The notes under the pieces: model-generated
Told to the model about the DNA's origin: nothing
The model's input: the letters and a program-made list of their open reading frames with translations, nothing else
The model's database searches: none
Part shown: piece by piece, positions 16,674 through 24,109 of the stretch
Position numbering within the stretch: position 1 is the stretch's first letter
Layout of the letters: the number at the start of each line of letters is the position of its first letter
From: JAGNXB01 sp964471595
GTDB taxonomy: Bacteria; Bacteroidota; Bacteroidia; Chitinophagales; Saprospiraceae
Direction: 5' to 3'
Length of the DNA: 64,000 nt
Assembly: GCA_964471595.1 (NCBI GenBank)
Contig: CAYYGN010000012.1
Span: forward strand, 21,565-85,564
Program-made: the position numbers and the translations under genes

Positions 16674-17306
16674 TCAGAATTCGTAGCGGAAGATGGGATC
16701 GAGGTCTTCGAGCTGTCGGATTTTGCATTCCAGGTCTTTGATCCTGCCGGAGTCCAGGCCATAGACCCATCCGTGGATCTGGAGGGGGCGTTCCTGCCAG
16801 GCTTTCTGGACAATGGAGGTTTTGGCCAGGTTGTGTACCTGTTCGATGACGTTCAATTCGACCAGTCGTTTGGCTCTGGCATCCGTATCGGAGATGGCTT
16901 CGAGTTCATCGACATACTTCTGATAAACCTCCTTGATGTTGCGGACCCATTTGTTGACCAGGCCGAGATGGGAGTGGCTCATGGCAGCGAGGACACCTCC
17001 GCAGCCGTAGTGGCCGCACACGATGATGTGTTTGACCTTGAGTACTTCTACGGAATACTGAAGGACCGACATGAAATTGAGGTCGGTGTGGACCACGACG
17101 TTGGCAATATTGCGGTGGACAAATATTTCTCCGGGATCGGTATTCGTGATCTCGTTGGCCGGTACGCGACTGTCCGAGCAGCCAACCCAGAGGAATTCCG
17201 GTTTTTGTTGTTTGGACAGGCGTGTGAAGAAGTCGGGATCCAGGGCGAGCCGTTCGGCGATGAACGTTTCGTTTCCTTTCAGCAGGCGTTGGTAGGAGGC
17301 TTCCAT
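16674..17306 (-). CDS. can: Beta-class carbonic anhydrase
   Basis: 210 residues. Zinc ligands Cys43, His99 and Cys102 with the Asp45-Arg47 dyad are seen in VGCSDSRVPA and CGHYGCGGV. These are the hallmark residues of beta-carbonic anhydrases, which interconvert CO2 and bicarbonate. Length is normal for the family. There is no signal peptide, so the enzyme is cytoplasmic. A near-match -7 element (TTATTTTG at 17327-17334, one mismatch) lies 20 nt upstream. The gene is divergent from rnhB. Confidence 0.92.
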   Translation of the reverse strand: MEASYQRLLKGNETFIAERLALDPDFFTRLSKQQKPEFLWVGCSDSRVPANEITNTDPGEIFVHRNIANVVVHTDLNFMSVLQYSVEVLKVKHIIVCGHYGCGGVLAAMSHSHLGLVNKWVRNIKEVYQKYVDELEAISDTDARAKRLVELNVIEQVHNLAKTSIVQKAWQERPLQIHGWVYGLDSGRIKDLECKIRQLEDLDPIFRYEF

Positions 17307-17405
17307 AATGGTTGGGGCTGTTAGGACAAAATAACGCTGTGCCTACGTGCAGGGATGTGGGAAGGACCACAATCTAACCCCATTCTAATCTGGGAGGGGG
17401 ATTTT

Positions 17406-17413
17406 TATCTTTG
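17406..17413 (+). promoter_or_regulatory. Candidate -7 promoter element 4 nt before the rnhB GTG
   Basis: TATCTTTG, an exact match to TAnnTTTG. Only 4 nt separate it from the chosen GTG start at 17418, so the transcript would be leaderless or nearly so. No good -33 element is seen. Confidence 0.5.
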
Positions 17414-17417
17414 CCAG

Positions 17418-18047
17418 GTGACACTCAGGGCCTATTACCGCAAAGGATGTACGGAAGCGGGTTGTGATGAAGCTGGACGGGGATGCCTGGCCGGTCCGGT
17501 TGTCGCTGCGGCCGTGATCCTGGACCCGGGGTGGAATCATCGCTGGCTCCACGATTCCAAGCAATTGACGGCCCGCCAAAGGGAGGTGGTTGCCTCGGCA
17601 ATCCGGTCCGAGGCGATTGCCTGGGCGGTGGCGGAAAGCAGTCCGGAAGAAATCGATCGCTTGAACATATTGCAGGCCTCCCTGCTGGCCATGCACCGTG
17701 CCATTGAGGGATTGGGAACGTCGGCCGAACTGCTGCTGATTGATGGAAACCGATTCCGTCCTTACCTTGGGTTACCCCATGTTTGTGTAGTCGGCGGGGA
17801 CGCCAAATTCAGATCGATTGCGGCGGCTTCCATTCTGGCCAAAACGGCGAGGGATGCCAAGATGGTCGCCTGGCATGCCCGATATCCCGAATATGGCTGG
17901 TTGGACAACAAAGGATACCCGACGATATTTCACCGGCAGGCCCTGGCTCAATACGGACCCACCCCCTTGCACAGGACGTCATTCCGTTGGCGACCTATAG
18001 AGATAGAAACTTCCGAAGGGCAAAGCCGGCATCACACCCCCATGTAA
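17418..18047 (+). CDS. rnhB: Ribonuclease HII
   Basis: 209 residues from GTG 17418 (VTLRAYYRKGCTEAGCDEAG). An upstream in-frame ATG at 17355 exists, but the added residues do not resemble the family and lie upstream of a -7 promoter element. The catalytic DEAGRG motif lies near residues 16-21, and further active-site Asp residues are in LLIDGNRF and the AAASILAKTARD helix. It cleaves RNA in RNA-DNA hybrids, including single ribonucleotides. It appears to head a plus-strand gene run that continues through DinB, NRDE, ATP-grasp and the MbnP genes. Confidence 0.92.
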   Translation: MTLRAYYRKGCTEAGCDEAGRGCLAGPVVAAAVILDPGWNHRWLHDSKQLTARQREVVASAIRSEAIAWAVAESSPEEIDRLNILQASLLAMHRAIEGLGTSAELLLIDGNRFRPYLGLPHVCVVGGDAKFRSIAAASILAKTARDAKMVAWHARYPEYGWLDNKGYPTIFHRQALAQYGPTPLHRTSFRWRPIEIETSEGQSRHHTPM

Positions 18048-18054
18048 TAGGACC

Positions 18055-18582
18055 ATGCATTATCCAAGTCTCCCATTGAACCTTGTGTCGGCCTCCGTGC
18101 TGGATGAATTAGGGCAAGTCATCGGTCAGCTCGACGACATGACCTACCGGAGTCCATTGGACATCCTGCAGGGAAGCAGCATTGGTCAGCATGTCCGGCA
18201 CATCCTGGAATTTTATCAGTGTTTGCTGGACCAGGCAGAAGGAGGATGTATCAGTTATGGGTGCCGGGTCAGGGATACGGAGATCGAGACGGACCCGCAC
18301 AAGGCCATCCGGATGGCCCGATACCTGGCCGGACGTCTGGAAGAGGTGCCGGCCGATTTTTCGCTGACGCTAGCGTCGGACGAATTGGAGGAGGGCAAGG
18401 GGCCACTCCATTTTGCCTCATCCTTGTACCGGGAATTGTATTATTGCCTGGAGCATGCCATCCATCACAAAGCCATATTGCGCATAGGTATTGCGCGGGT
18501 GCGACCGGATATTGAGCTGCCGGCCCATTTCGGCATAGCTCCATCCACATTGCGTTACAGAAAGCAGACATGTGTACGGTAA
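18055..18582 (+). CDS. DinB-like four-helix-bundle protein
   Basis: 175 residues. The DinB superfamily pattern is present: a helix with SSIGQHVRHILEFY (His46, His49) and a later helix YYCLEHAIHHKAIL (His134, His137/138), which together form the usual three-His metal site. DinB-like enzymes include thiol-dependent transferases, but many members are unassigned. It begins 7 nt after rnhB and overlaps the NRDE gene by 13 nt, so translational coupling is likely. Function beyond the fold is not known. Confidence 0.82.
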   Translation: MHYPSLPLNLVSASVLDELGQVIGQLDDMTYRSPLDILQGSSIGQHVRHILEFYQCLLDQAEGGCISYGCRVRDTEIETDPHKAIRMARYLAGRLEEVPADFSLTLASDELEEGKGPLHFASSLYRELYYCLEHAIHHKAILRIGIARVRPDIELPAHFGIAPSTLRYRKQTCVR

Positions 18583-19277
18583 CCTGGGTCCCGGATGGAA
18601 AGGGAGGGGCCATTCTCACTTCCAACAGGGATGAGGCGCCGCACCGTTCGGCGGTAAAGGTGGAAAAGCGACCAACGGCGGGCGGGGAACGCCTGCTGTT
18701 TCCGGTGGATGAAGGCGCGGGGGGTACCTGGATCTGTGTTTCCGACCGTATGCGGGCGGTGTGTTTGTTGAACGGCGCCAAACGGCGACACCGGCACCGG
18801 CCGCCCTACCGGCGCAGCCGGGGGCTTGTGGTGTTGGATGCCTTTGAATTTCCGGATTTCGACACGTTTGTCCGGCAGGTGGACCTGAAGGGCATAGAGC
18901 CATTTACCATGGTACTTGCAGAGGGGGACCAGGCGTCCGTTTTATGGTGGAACGGCAGGGCCAAGGACATCGAAGCCGTGCCCGGGCACAAGCCCGCCAT
19001 TTGGGCATCCTCCACATTGTATCCCTATCCGGTCCGTCAACGGAGGCTGAGGTGGTTCCGGCAGTTTCTCACGGAACACCCGAGCCCGGGCATGGAAGAA
19101 ATCCTGGATTTTCACCTTACGGACAATGGGGACCGGGTGCATGGTCTTGTCATCAATAGGGATGAAAGGGTCAAAACCGTCAGCGTCACTTCGGCACGGC
19201 TGGGGGCCGGGACGGGCTTGTGGCAACACCATGATTTGGTGCGTGATCAAATCCACCGGTATGATTTGGGTGCGTGA
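18570..19277 (+). CDS. NRDE / TANGO2 family protein
   Basis: 235 residues beginning MCTVTWVPDG and carrying the diagnostic SNRDEAPHR motif at about residues 18-26. Cys2 would be exposed as an N-terminal nucleophile if Met1 is removed, a feature of the Ntn-hydrolase-like TANGO2 family. The mitochondrial/Golgi homologue has been linked to heme and lipid handling, but the bacterial role is unresolved. It overlaps both neighbours (13 nt upstream, 17 nt downstream), so it is firmly inside the operon. Confidence 0.88.
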   Translation: MCTVTWVPDGKGGAILTSNRDEAPHRSAVKVEKRPTAGGERLLFPVDEGAGGTWICVSDRMRAVCLLNGAKRRHRHRPPYRRSRGLVVLDAFEFPDFDTFVRQVDLKGIEPFTMVLAEGDQASVLWWNGRAKDIEAVPGHKPAIWASSTLYPYPVRQRRLRWFRQFLTEHPSPGMEEILDFHLTDNGDRVHGLVINRDERVKTVSVTSARLGAGTGLWQHHDLVRDQIHRYDLGA

Positions 19278-20355
19278 CTTGTGGATCCGGTGGTCAAGGT
19301 GGGAATTCTGGCCTGCCTGGCTGTTTCATTTGCCGGCTGCCGGGCTTTGGTGCTGGTATGCCATCCGGTCCGGCCATCCGTTGTTTTTTACCCGTGTCAA
19401 CCCTGCCATCCCATTGGGGGGGCTGCTGGGGGAATCAAAGTGGGAGATCATGCAGGGTTTTCCGGAAAATCTTTGGCCTCGGTCGCTGTATGTACCCCCG
19501 GATGGCACCGACCGGTGGCTCCGCTTGCAAGAGATCCGGAAAGGGGGTTGGACCTTCCCCCTTGTCGTCAAACCCGATATCGGGGAGCGCGGATATCTGG
19601 TCCGGCGGTGTGCATCGGAGCGGGATCTTTTGCGCATTTTGGCCAGTTATCCAACCGTGGGATTCATTCTGCAGGAATATGTCGAATTTCCGGAGGAGTA
19701 CAGTGTCATGTACCACCGTTTTCCGGGCCAGACCAGGGGGCAGATCACCTCACTTTGCCGTAAGGGATTTCTGCGCGTCACGGGAGATGGCCGGAGAACG
19801 GTGGCGGAATTGCTGGCAGAGGAATTCCGGGGCCGCCGGCAAGTGGACCGTTTGATCAGGGAAGAGCCGGCACTTATGGCCTATGTCCCCGAACAGGGAG
19901 AAGTGGTTTGTCCTGAGCCGATCGGAAACCATTGCCGGGGCACGGTTTTTCTCGATGCCGGTCATGAGGTGTCCGAGGCCCTGACAGCGTTCTTTGACGA
20001 CATCAGTAACCGGTCCCAGGGGTTCTATTACGGCCGGTTTGACCTGCGCTGCCGGTCCCTGGAGGCCATGATCCATAAGCAACAATTCCGGTTGCTGGAA
20101 TACAACGGTGTTTCTGCCGAGCCGGCCCATATTTACCATCCCGGACGCTCGGTCTGGAGGGCGTACAGGGATGTGGCGCGGCATTGGGGGATCGTATACC
20201 GGCTCTCACGCGCATTGAAAATGGAGGGGGTGCCTGCCGCTGCGGGGAAAACCCTTTGGACCAATTTTAGCCTGTGGTGGAATCATAAAAACACAATACC
20301 CTCGCGGATGCCAGTAGAAAAAGCCTTAAATTTGGGTCACATATCTGAATCATGA
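19261..20355 (+). CDS. ATP-grasp-like protein, D-alanine-D-alanine-ligase-related
   Basis: 364 residues from ATG 19261; GTG 19270 is an alternative. The N-terminus is Trp-rich (MIWVRDLWIRWSRWEFWPAW) and may associate with the membrane. A mid-region has FPLVVKPDIGERGYLVRRC (Lys/Gly-loop of an ATP-grasp), then GFILQEYVEFPEEYSVMYHRFPG, typical of the EQ/EYV motif that binds the adenine. Near the end, YYGRFDLRC and LLEYNGVSAEPAHIYHP fit the metal-binding DxR/ExN motif. Substrate unknown. It overlaps the NRDE gene by 17 nt and the MbnP gene by 4 nt. Confidence 0.8.
   Translation: MIWVRDLWIRWSRWEFWPAWLFHLPAAGLWCWYAIRSGHPLFFTRVNPAIPLGGLLGESKWEIMQGFPENLWPRSLYVPPDGTDRWLRLQEIRKGGWTFPLVVKPDIGERGYLVRRCASERDLLRILASYPTVGFILQEYVEFPEEYSVMYHRFPGQTRGQITSLCRKGFLRVTGDGRRTVAELLAEEFRGRRQVDRLIREEPALMAYVPEQGEVVCPEPIGNHCRGTVFLDAGHEVSEALTAFFDDISNRSQGFYYGRFDLRCRSLEAMIHKQQFRLLEYNGVSAEPAHIYHPGRSVWRAYRDVARHWGIVYRLSRALKMEGVPAAAGKTLWTNFSLWWNHKNTIPSRMPVEKALNLGHISES
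20327..20334 (+). promoter_or_regulatory. Candidate internal -7 promoter element for the MbnP gene
   Basis: TAAATTTG, an exact TAnnTTTG match inside the 3' end of the ATP-grasp gene, 17 nt upstream of the MbnP ATG. It may allow independent expression of the copper genes. Confidence 0.45.
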
Positions 20356-21305
20356 AGTACTTGTATCTACCGTTGCTTTTTACCCCTTTCCTACTTGCCG
20401 GCCAAAAGCAGGTCCTGGTGAAGATCGACCAGAAGGTCAATGAATCGGCATTCAAACTGCATGTTGCTTATGAGGATGATGGTGGTGTCGTCTATGAACC
20501 ACGTCGATTGGAATACTATGTTTCCCACCCGGTGATTGTGCATGACGGGGGTCAACGCACGGCGCCCAAGCGGGTGTATTTCCTTGTGGACGGAGGTACG
20601 GAAACCGTCCTGGACCTCGGTGAAATGGATGTAGAGGTCATTGAAGGGATCGAATTTTCCATTGGGGTGGATTCGGCGAGTAACCATCTCGATCCGGCCA
20701 ATTACCCGGAGGATCATCCACTGGCCTATCAGGACCCTTCCATGCACTGGGGGTGGGTGAGCGGATACCGGTTTGTCGCGTACGAAGGAAAATGCGGGGA
20801 AGGGTTGTTGCACACCTTCGAGATCCACAGCATTGGCGACGAATTGTACAAAACGGTCCAACTGGCGACTGGCGCCGAAGTGTCGGAGGATACCCTCATC
20901 ATTCCCCTGGTGGCCGATTATGGTCGTCTGTTGGAAGACATAAATATTGACGGAGGTCTTTATGCCCATGGCAATCTCGGTGCGGCAACACAAATCATGG
21001 TCAACTTCGAGACCCTGGTGTTTTCCGCTCCGCTGGTTTCTGCCATTCATGATGCCGATGATGTTGCCGGGGTGCGCGTGGTGCCCAATCCTTCCGGCAC
21101 CAACGCCACCCTGGAATGGATTGCAGCGCAAACCGGTGGCTGGGTGGATATCCACGATGCGGCCGGTAATTTGGTGGCCTTTCTCCGGCCCGGTCCGGGG
21201 ATGTCCACGATGGCTTTGCAAGCGCCCGTGCCCGGTTTGTATATCGTACGGATCGGCATGGCCGATGGAAGCGTGGCGGTCAGGAAATGGGTGGTCCGCC
21301 CCTGA
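20352..21305 (+). CDS. MbnP family copper-binding protein with T9SS sorting domain
   Basis: 317 residues. A signal peptide (MKYLYLPLLFTPFLLAGQ) is followed by the MbnP domain (about 20-230), with the RRLEYYVSH strand, IEFSIGVDSASNHLDP, and a MHWGWVSGYRF segment whose Trp133 and Trp135 lie in the conserved MxWxWxxGY motif. The last about 75 residues form a T9SS sorting domain (VRVVPNPSGTNATLEW, LYIVRIGMADGS). In methanotrophs MbnP carries a Trp converted to kynurenine by the di-heme partner MbnH, creating a copper site. Here two di-heme proteins follow directly. The combination of MbnP domain and sorting signal suggests export to the surface. The start overlaps the upstream gene as ATGA. Confidence 0.82.
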   Translation: MKYLYLPLLFTPFLLAGQKQVLVKIDQKVNESAFKLHVAYEDDGGVVYEPRRLEYYVSHPVIVHDGGQRTAPKRVYFLVDGGTETVLDLGEMDVEVIEGIEFSIGVDSASNHLDPANYPEDHPLAYQDPSMHWGWVSGYRFVAYEGKCGEGLLHTFEIHSIGDELYKTVQLATGAEVSEDTLIIPLVADYGRLLEDINIDGGLYAHGNLGAATQIMVNFETLVFSAPLVSAIHDADDVAGVRVVPNPSGTNATLEWIAAQTGGWVDIHDAAGNLVAFLRPGPGMSTMALQAPVPGLYIVRIGMADGSVAVRKWVVRP

Positions 21306-21308
21306 GCC

Positions 21309-22322
21309 ATGTACAGATGGCTGGGACTGGTCTGCTTGATGGTCCTGCATTCCTGCAGGCAGGAGTCCTGGTATCCCACTGAAGATCCGGTCTTATGGCA
21401 AGTGCCTCAAGGATTTCCCGCTCCACCTGCCCCTGCGGATAATACGCCTACGCATGCACGATGGGTTCTGGGAAAAAAGCTGTTTTTCGATCCGGTCATG
21501 TCCCGGGACCGGACGGTGAGTTGTGCATCCTGTCATTTGCCGGCCTTTTCCTTCAGTGATACGGTGGCGTTCAGCAAAGGCGTTGAAGGAAGGATGGGTA
21601 CACGCAATGCGCCATCGCTGGCCAATGTCGCCTACCATCCTTTTCTCATGCGCGAAGGAGGGGTGCCCACACTGGAAATGCAGGTTGCCGTGCCGGTTCA
21701 GGAGCATCACGAAATGGATGACAACCTGGTGTTGATCGCTGACCGGTTGAGGGAGGATTCCCTTTATGTGCGCATGGCGCGAGAAGCTTATGACCGGGAT
21801 CCGGATCCTTACGTCATTACACGGGCCATTGCCGTTTTTGAAAGGTCTTTGCTGAGTGGCGACAGTCCTTATGACCGATATGTGGCGGGGCATTCCGGTG
21901 CGTTGACGGCATCCCAACGACGAGGTATGGCGCTTTTTTTCAGCGCGAGAACGCAATGTGCCGGATGCCATGGCGGATTTAATTTTACCCATTATTCCTT
22001 CAGCAACAATGGGCTTTATGTGGCATACGACGATCCGGGGCGATACAGGTTGACGGGTCTGGAGGATGATCGCGCCTTGTTCAAAACGCCTTCTCTCCGG
22101 AATGTGGCTGTCACGGCCCCTTACATGCATGACGGATCCATCCCGGATCTGCGAGCGGTCGTGGAACATTACCGTAAGGGGGGAGCGGGTCACCCCAGGC
22201 AAGATGCCCGAGTGCGGCCTTTGGATCTGACGGATGAAGAGGCCGGTGATCTGGTGGCCTTCCTCCGGGCACTCACCGACGATACTTTTCTGGAAAATCC
22301 GTTATTTAGGCATACACCATGA
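21309..22322 (+). CDS. Di-heme cytochrome c peroxidase / MbnH-like protein 1
   Basis: 337 residues with two c-type heme sites: C72ASC75H76 and C217AGC220H221. A hydrophobic N-terminus ends at Cys16 (MVLHSC), possibly a lipoprotein site. The peptide YMHDGSIPDLRAVVEHYRKGG matches the C-terminal segment of BCCP/MauG/MbnH proteins. Unlike its downstream paralogue it lacks the FWDGR motif; in that place it has LMREGGVPTLEMQ. It begins 3 nt after the MbnP gene and overlaps the next gene by 4 nt. A MauG-like oxidation role, rather than plain peroxide detoxification, is inferred from the neighbour. Confidence 0.85.
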   Translation: MYRWLGLVCLMVLHSCRQESWYPTEDPVLWQVPQGFPAPPAPADNTPTHARWVLGKKLFFDPVMSRDRTVSCASCHLPAFSFSDTVAFSKGVEGRMGTRNAPSLANVAYHPFLMREGGVPTLEMQVAVPVQEHHEMDDNLVLIADRLREDSLYVRMAREAYDRDPDPYVITRAIAVFERSLLSGDSPYDRYVAGHSGALTASQRRGMALFFSARTQCAGCHGGFNFTHYSFSNNGLYVAYDDPGRYRLTGLEDDRALFKTPSLRNVAVTAPYMHDGSIPDLRAVVEHYRKGGAGHPRQDARVRPLDLTDEEAGDLVAFLRALTDDTFLENPLFRHTP

Positions 22323-23416
22323 TACCATTAACTGTAATTTTTCGCCCCTGGTTGGTCTGCTTTCTGGCAGGAATGCTTCTGGTTGGATGTCGTCCTGAAG
22401 AAATGAAAGATCCGGTTGAATATGATCCGACGCCCTATGTGTTGGAGACGGGTCATTTTCCTGCCCCGCCGCTGGCCGGAGACAATCTTCCTACCCAGGC
22501 AGGGGTTCGACTTGGAAGGATGCTTTTTTATGAAAAATCCCTGTCCCGGGATGGCAGCATGGCCTGTGCTGACTGTCACCAGCAAACCGCCGGATTTAGC
22601 GATTCACGCGTGTTGAGCATCGGGGTTGAGGGATTGCCGGGTCTGCGGCAATCGATGCCCACCTTCAATCTGGCCTGGCACCGCAATGGCATGTTCTGGG
22701 ATGGCCGTTCACCGGCCTTGCGCCATCAGGCGCTTCAACCCATCCAGGACCCATTGGAAATGAACGAAACACTGGAACGTGTCATCCAGAAGCTGAACGA
22801 CATGCCAATGTATCGCGACCAGTTTGTGCGGGCATTCGGGGACGACGTGATTACCGAAGAGCGGATTGGTCTGGCGATCGAACAATTCATGGTCACGATC
22901 ATCTCGCAGAATACCAAATACGACCTGTTTCTGAAGGGAGAGGTCACGCTGACGGCTGAAGAAGAAAGAGGGCGCCAACTTTTTTTCGGGGAATATGACC
23001 CTCAGGGTATCAAAAAAGGGGCTGAGTGTTTCCATTGCCACGGGGGATTCAATTTTACCAATGACTTGTTCATGAACAACGGACTTGACGCGGAGGCGGA
23101 TTTTGCGGATCCGGGCCGATTTACCGTAACCGGCATGGCCTCTGACATGGCCCGGTTCAAAACCCCCTCCCTCCGGAATATTGCATTGACAGCTCCGTAC
23201 ATGCATGACGGGCGGTTTCCGGATCTTGCATCGGTTATTGACCATTACAATACCGGTGTCAAATCATCGCCGACCGTTGATTTTTTGCTGCAGTACAATT
23301 TGAATCCCGGCGGGTTGAAACTGGACGCGTCGGACAAATCCGATCTCATTGCTTTTTTGCATACACTCACGGACACAACCCTGCTGACCAATCCGGCATT
23401 CGCCAGTCCCTTTTGA
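22319..23416 (+). CDS. Di-heme cytochrome c peroxidase / MbnH-like protein 2
   Basis: 365 residues. A lipobox LLVGC puts the lipidated Cys at 24. Heme sites are C83ADC86H87 and C237FHC240H241. The canonical NGMFWDGRSPALRHQ loop (about 123-137) and the APYMHDGRFPDLASVIDHY segment are both present. This is the closer match to classical BCCP/MauG-type enzymes. It overlaps the first paralogue by 4 nt. Presence of both with an MbnP protein suggests either two successive oxidation steps or an electron-transfer chain; neither is shown. Confidence 0.86.
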   Translation: MIPLTVIFRPWLVCFLAGMLLVGCRPEEMKDPVEYDPTPYVLETGHFPAPPLAGDNLPTQAGVRLGRMLFYEKSLSRDGSMACADCHQQTAGFSDSRVLSIGVEGLPGLRQSMPTFNLAWHRNGMFWDGRSPALRHQALQPIQDPLEMNETLERVIQKLNDMPMYRDQFVRAFGDDVITEERIGLAIEQFMVTIISQNTKYDLFLKGEVTLTAEEERGRQLFFGEYDPQGIKKGAECFHCHGGFNFTNDLFMNNGLDAEADFADPGRFTVTGMASDMARFKTPSLRNIALTAPYMHDGRFPDLASVIDHYNTGVKSSPTVDFLLQYNLNPGGLKLDASDKSDLIAFLHTLTDTTLLTNPAFASPF

Positions 23417-23467
23417 GGAATAATTCCCGGTTCCATTTCTTTGCTCACGGATCCCTAAAGGCGTGTT

Positions 23468-24067
23468 ATGGAAGGCGTTTGGTTTTTCTGGGTGGCATTT
23501 GGATTGAGTCTGATGGGTTCGCTTCCATTCGGAATGATCAATCTCAACATTTTGTCGACGGCCGTTTACCGGGGACGCACGGCAGCCATGATCATGGGAT
23601 TGGGTGCCGTGGTGACCGAGGGGTGTCAGTTGGTATTGATTCTTGCAGGTTACGATCTGCTGTCGGACAATCCCGGCATCGAGCGATGGCTCAGGGCAAT
23701 TGCGTTTCCTCTTTTTCTCGGATTGGCGATCTATTTTTTTATGTCCCGACCCAAGGCCGATGTGAAGGAAGAACAAAACGGGACCCCTTTTTGGAAAGGC
23801 GTGGGGCTTTCGATGATCAATATCCTGGTGTATCCGTTTTGGCTGTTTTGGCTGACCTGGCTGGATTTTCCTGTTGAGAACAAAATGCTGTGGACGGCTT
23901 TCATTGGCGGTGCAGTTGGCGGCGCCTATTTTTCCTTGTTGGCTTTCATATTGATGGGCCACGTCATTGCCAGGCAGGGTGGCATGTGGACACGTCACTT
24001 GAACCGTTTCATCGCCCTGGTATTCATGGGCCTCGCCTTGATGGAATTATTCCGTTGGATTTGGTAG
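23468..24067 (+). CDS. LysE/RhtB-family exporter-like membrane protein
   Basis: 199 residues with about 6 membrane segments. The start GLSLMGSLPFGMINLNIL resembles the LysE signature in which a short helix carries PG. The membrane-protein core then runs LVLILAGYDLL, IAFPLFLGLAIYFF, FWLFWLTWL and LALMELFRW. It probably exports amino acids or another small solute. It lies 51 nt after the second cytochrome, with a weak -7 element (TTTCTTTG, 23436-23443), and is convergent with mfd. Confidence 0.75.
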   Translation: MEGVWFFWVAFGLSLMGSLPFGMINLNILSTAVYRGRTAAMIMGLGAVVTEGCQLVLILAGYDLLSDNPGIERWLRAIAFPLFLGLAIYFFMSRPKADVKEEQNGTPFWKGVGLSMINILVYPFWLFWLTWLDFPVENKMLWTAFIGGAVGGAYFSLLAFILMGHVIARQGGMWTRHLNRFIALVFMGLALMELFRWIW

Positions 24068-24109
24068 GCACGTACCAGGAACAGGATCTGACAACAAGGG
24101 TCTGCCGGA

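Noticed and set aside
20391..21350. 319-codon minus-strand open frame
   Set aside because: Antisense to the MbnP gene and without any recognisable domain.
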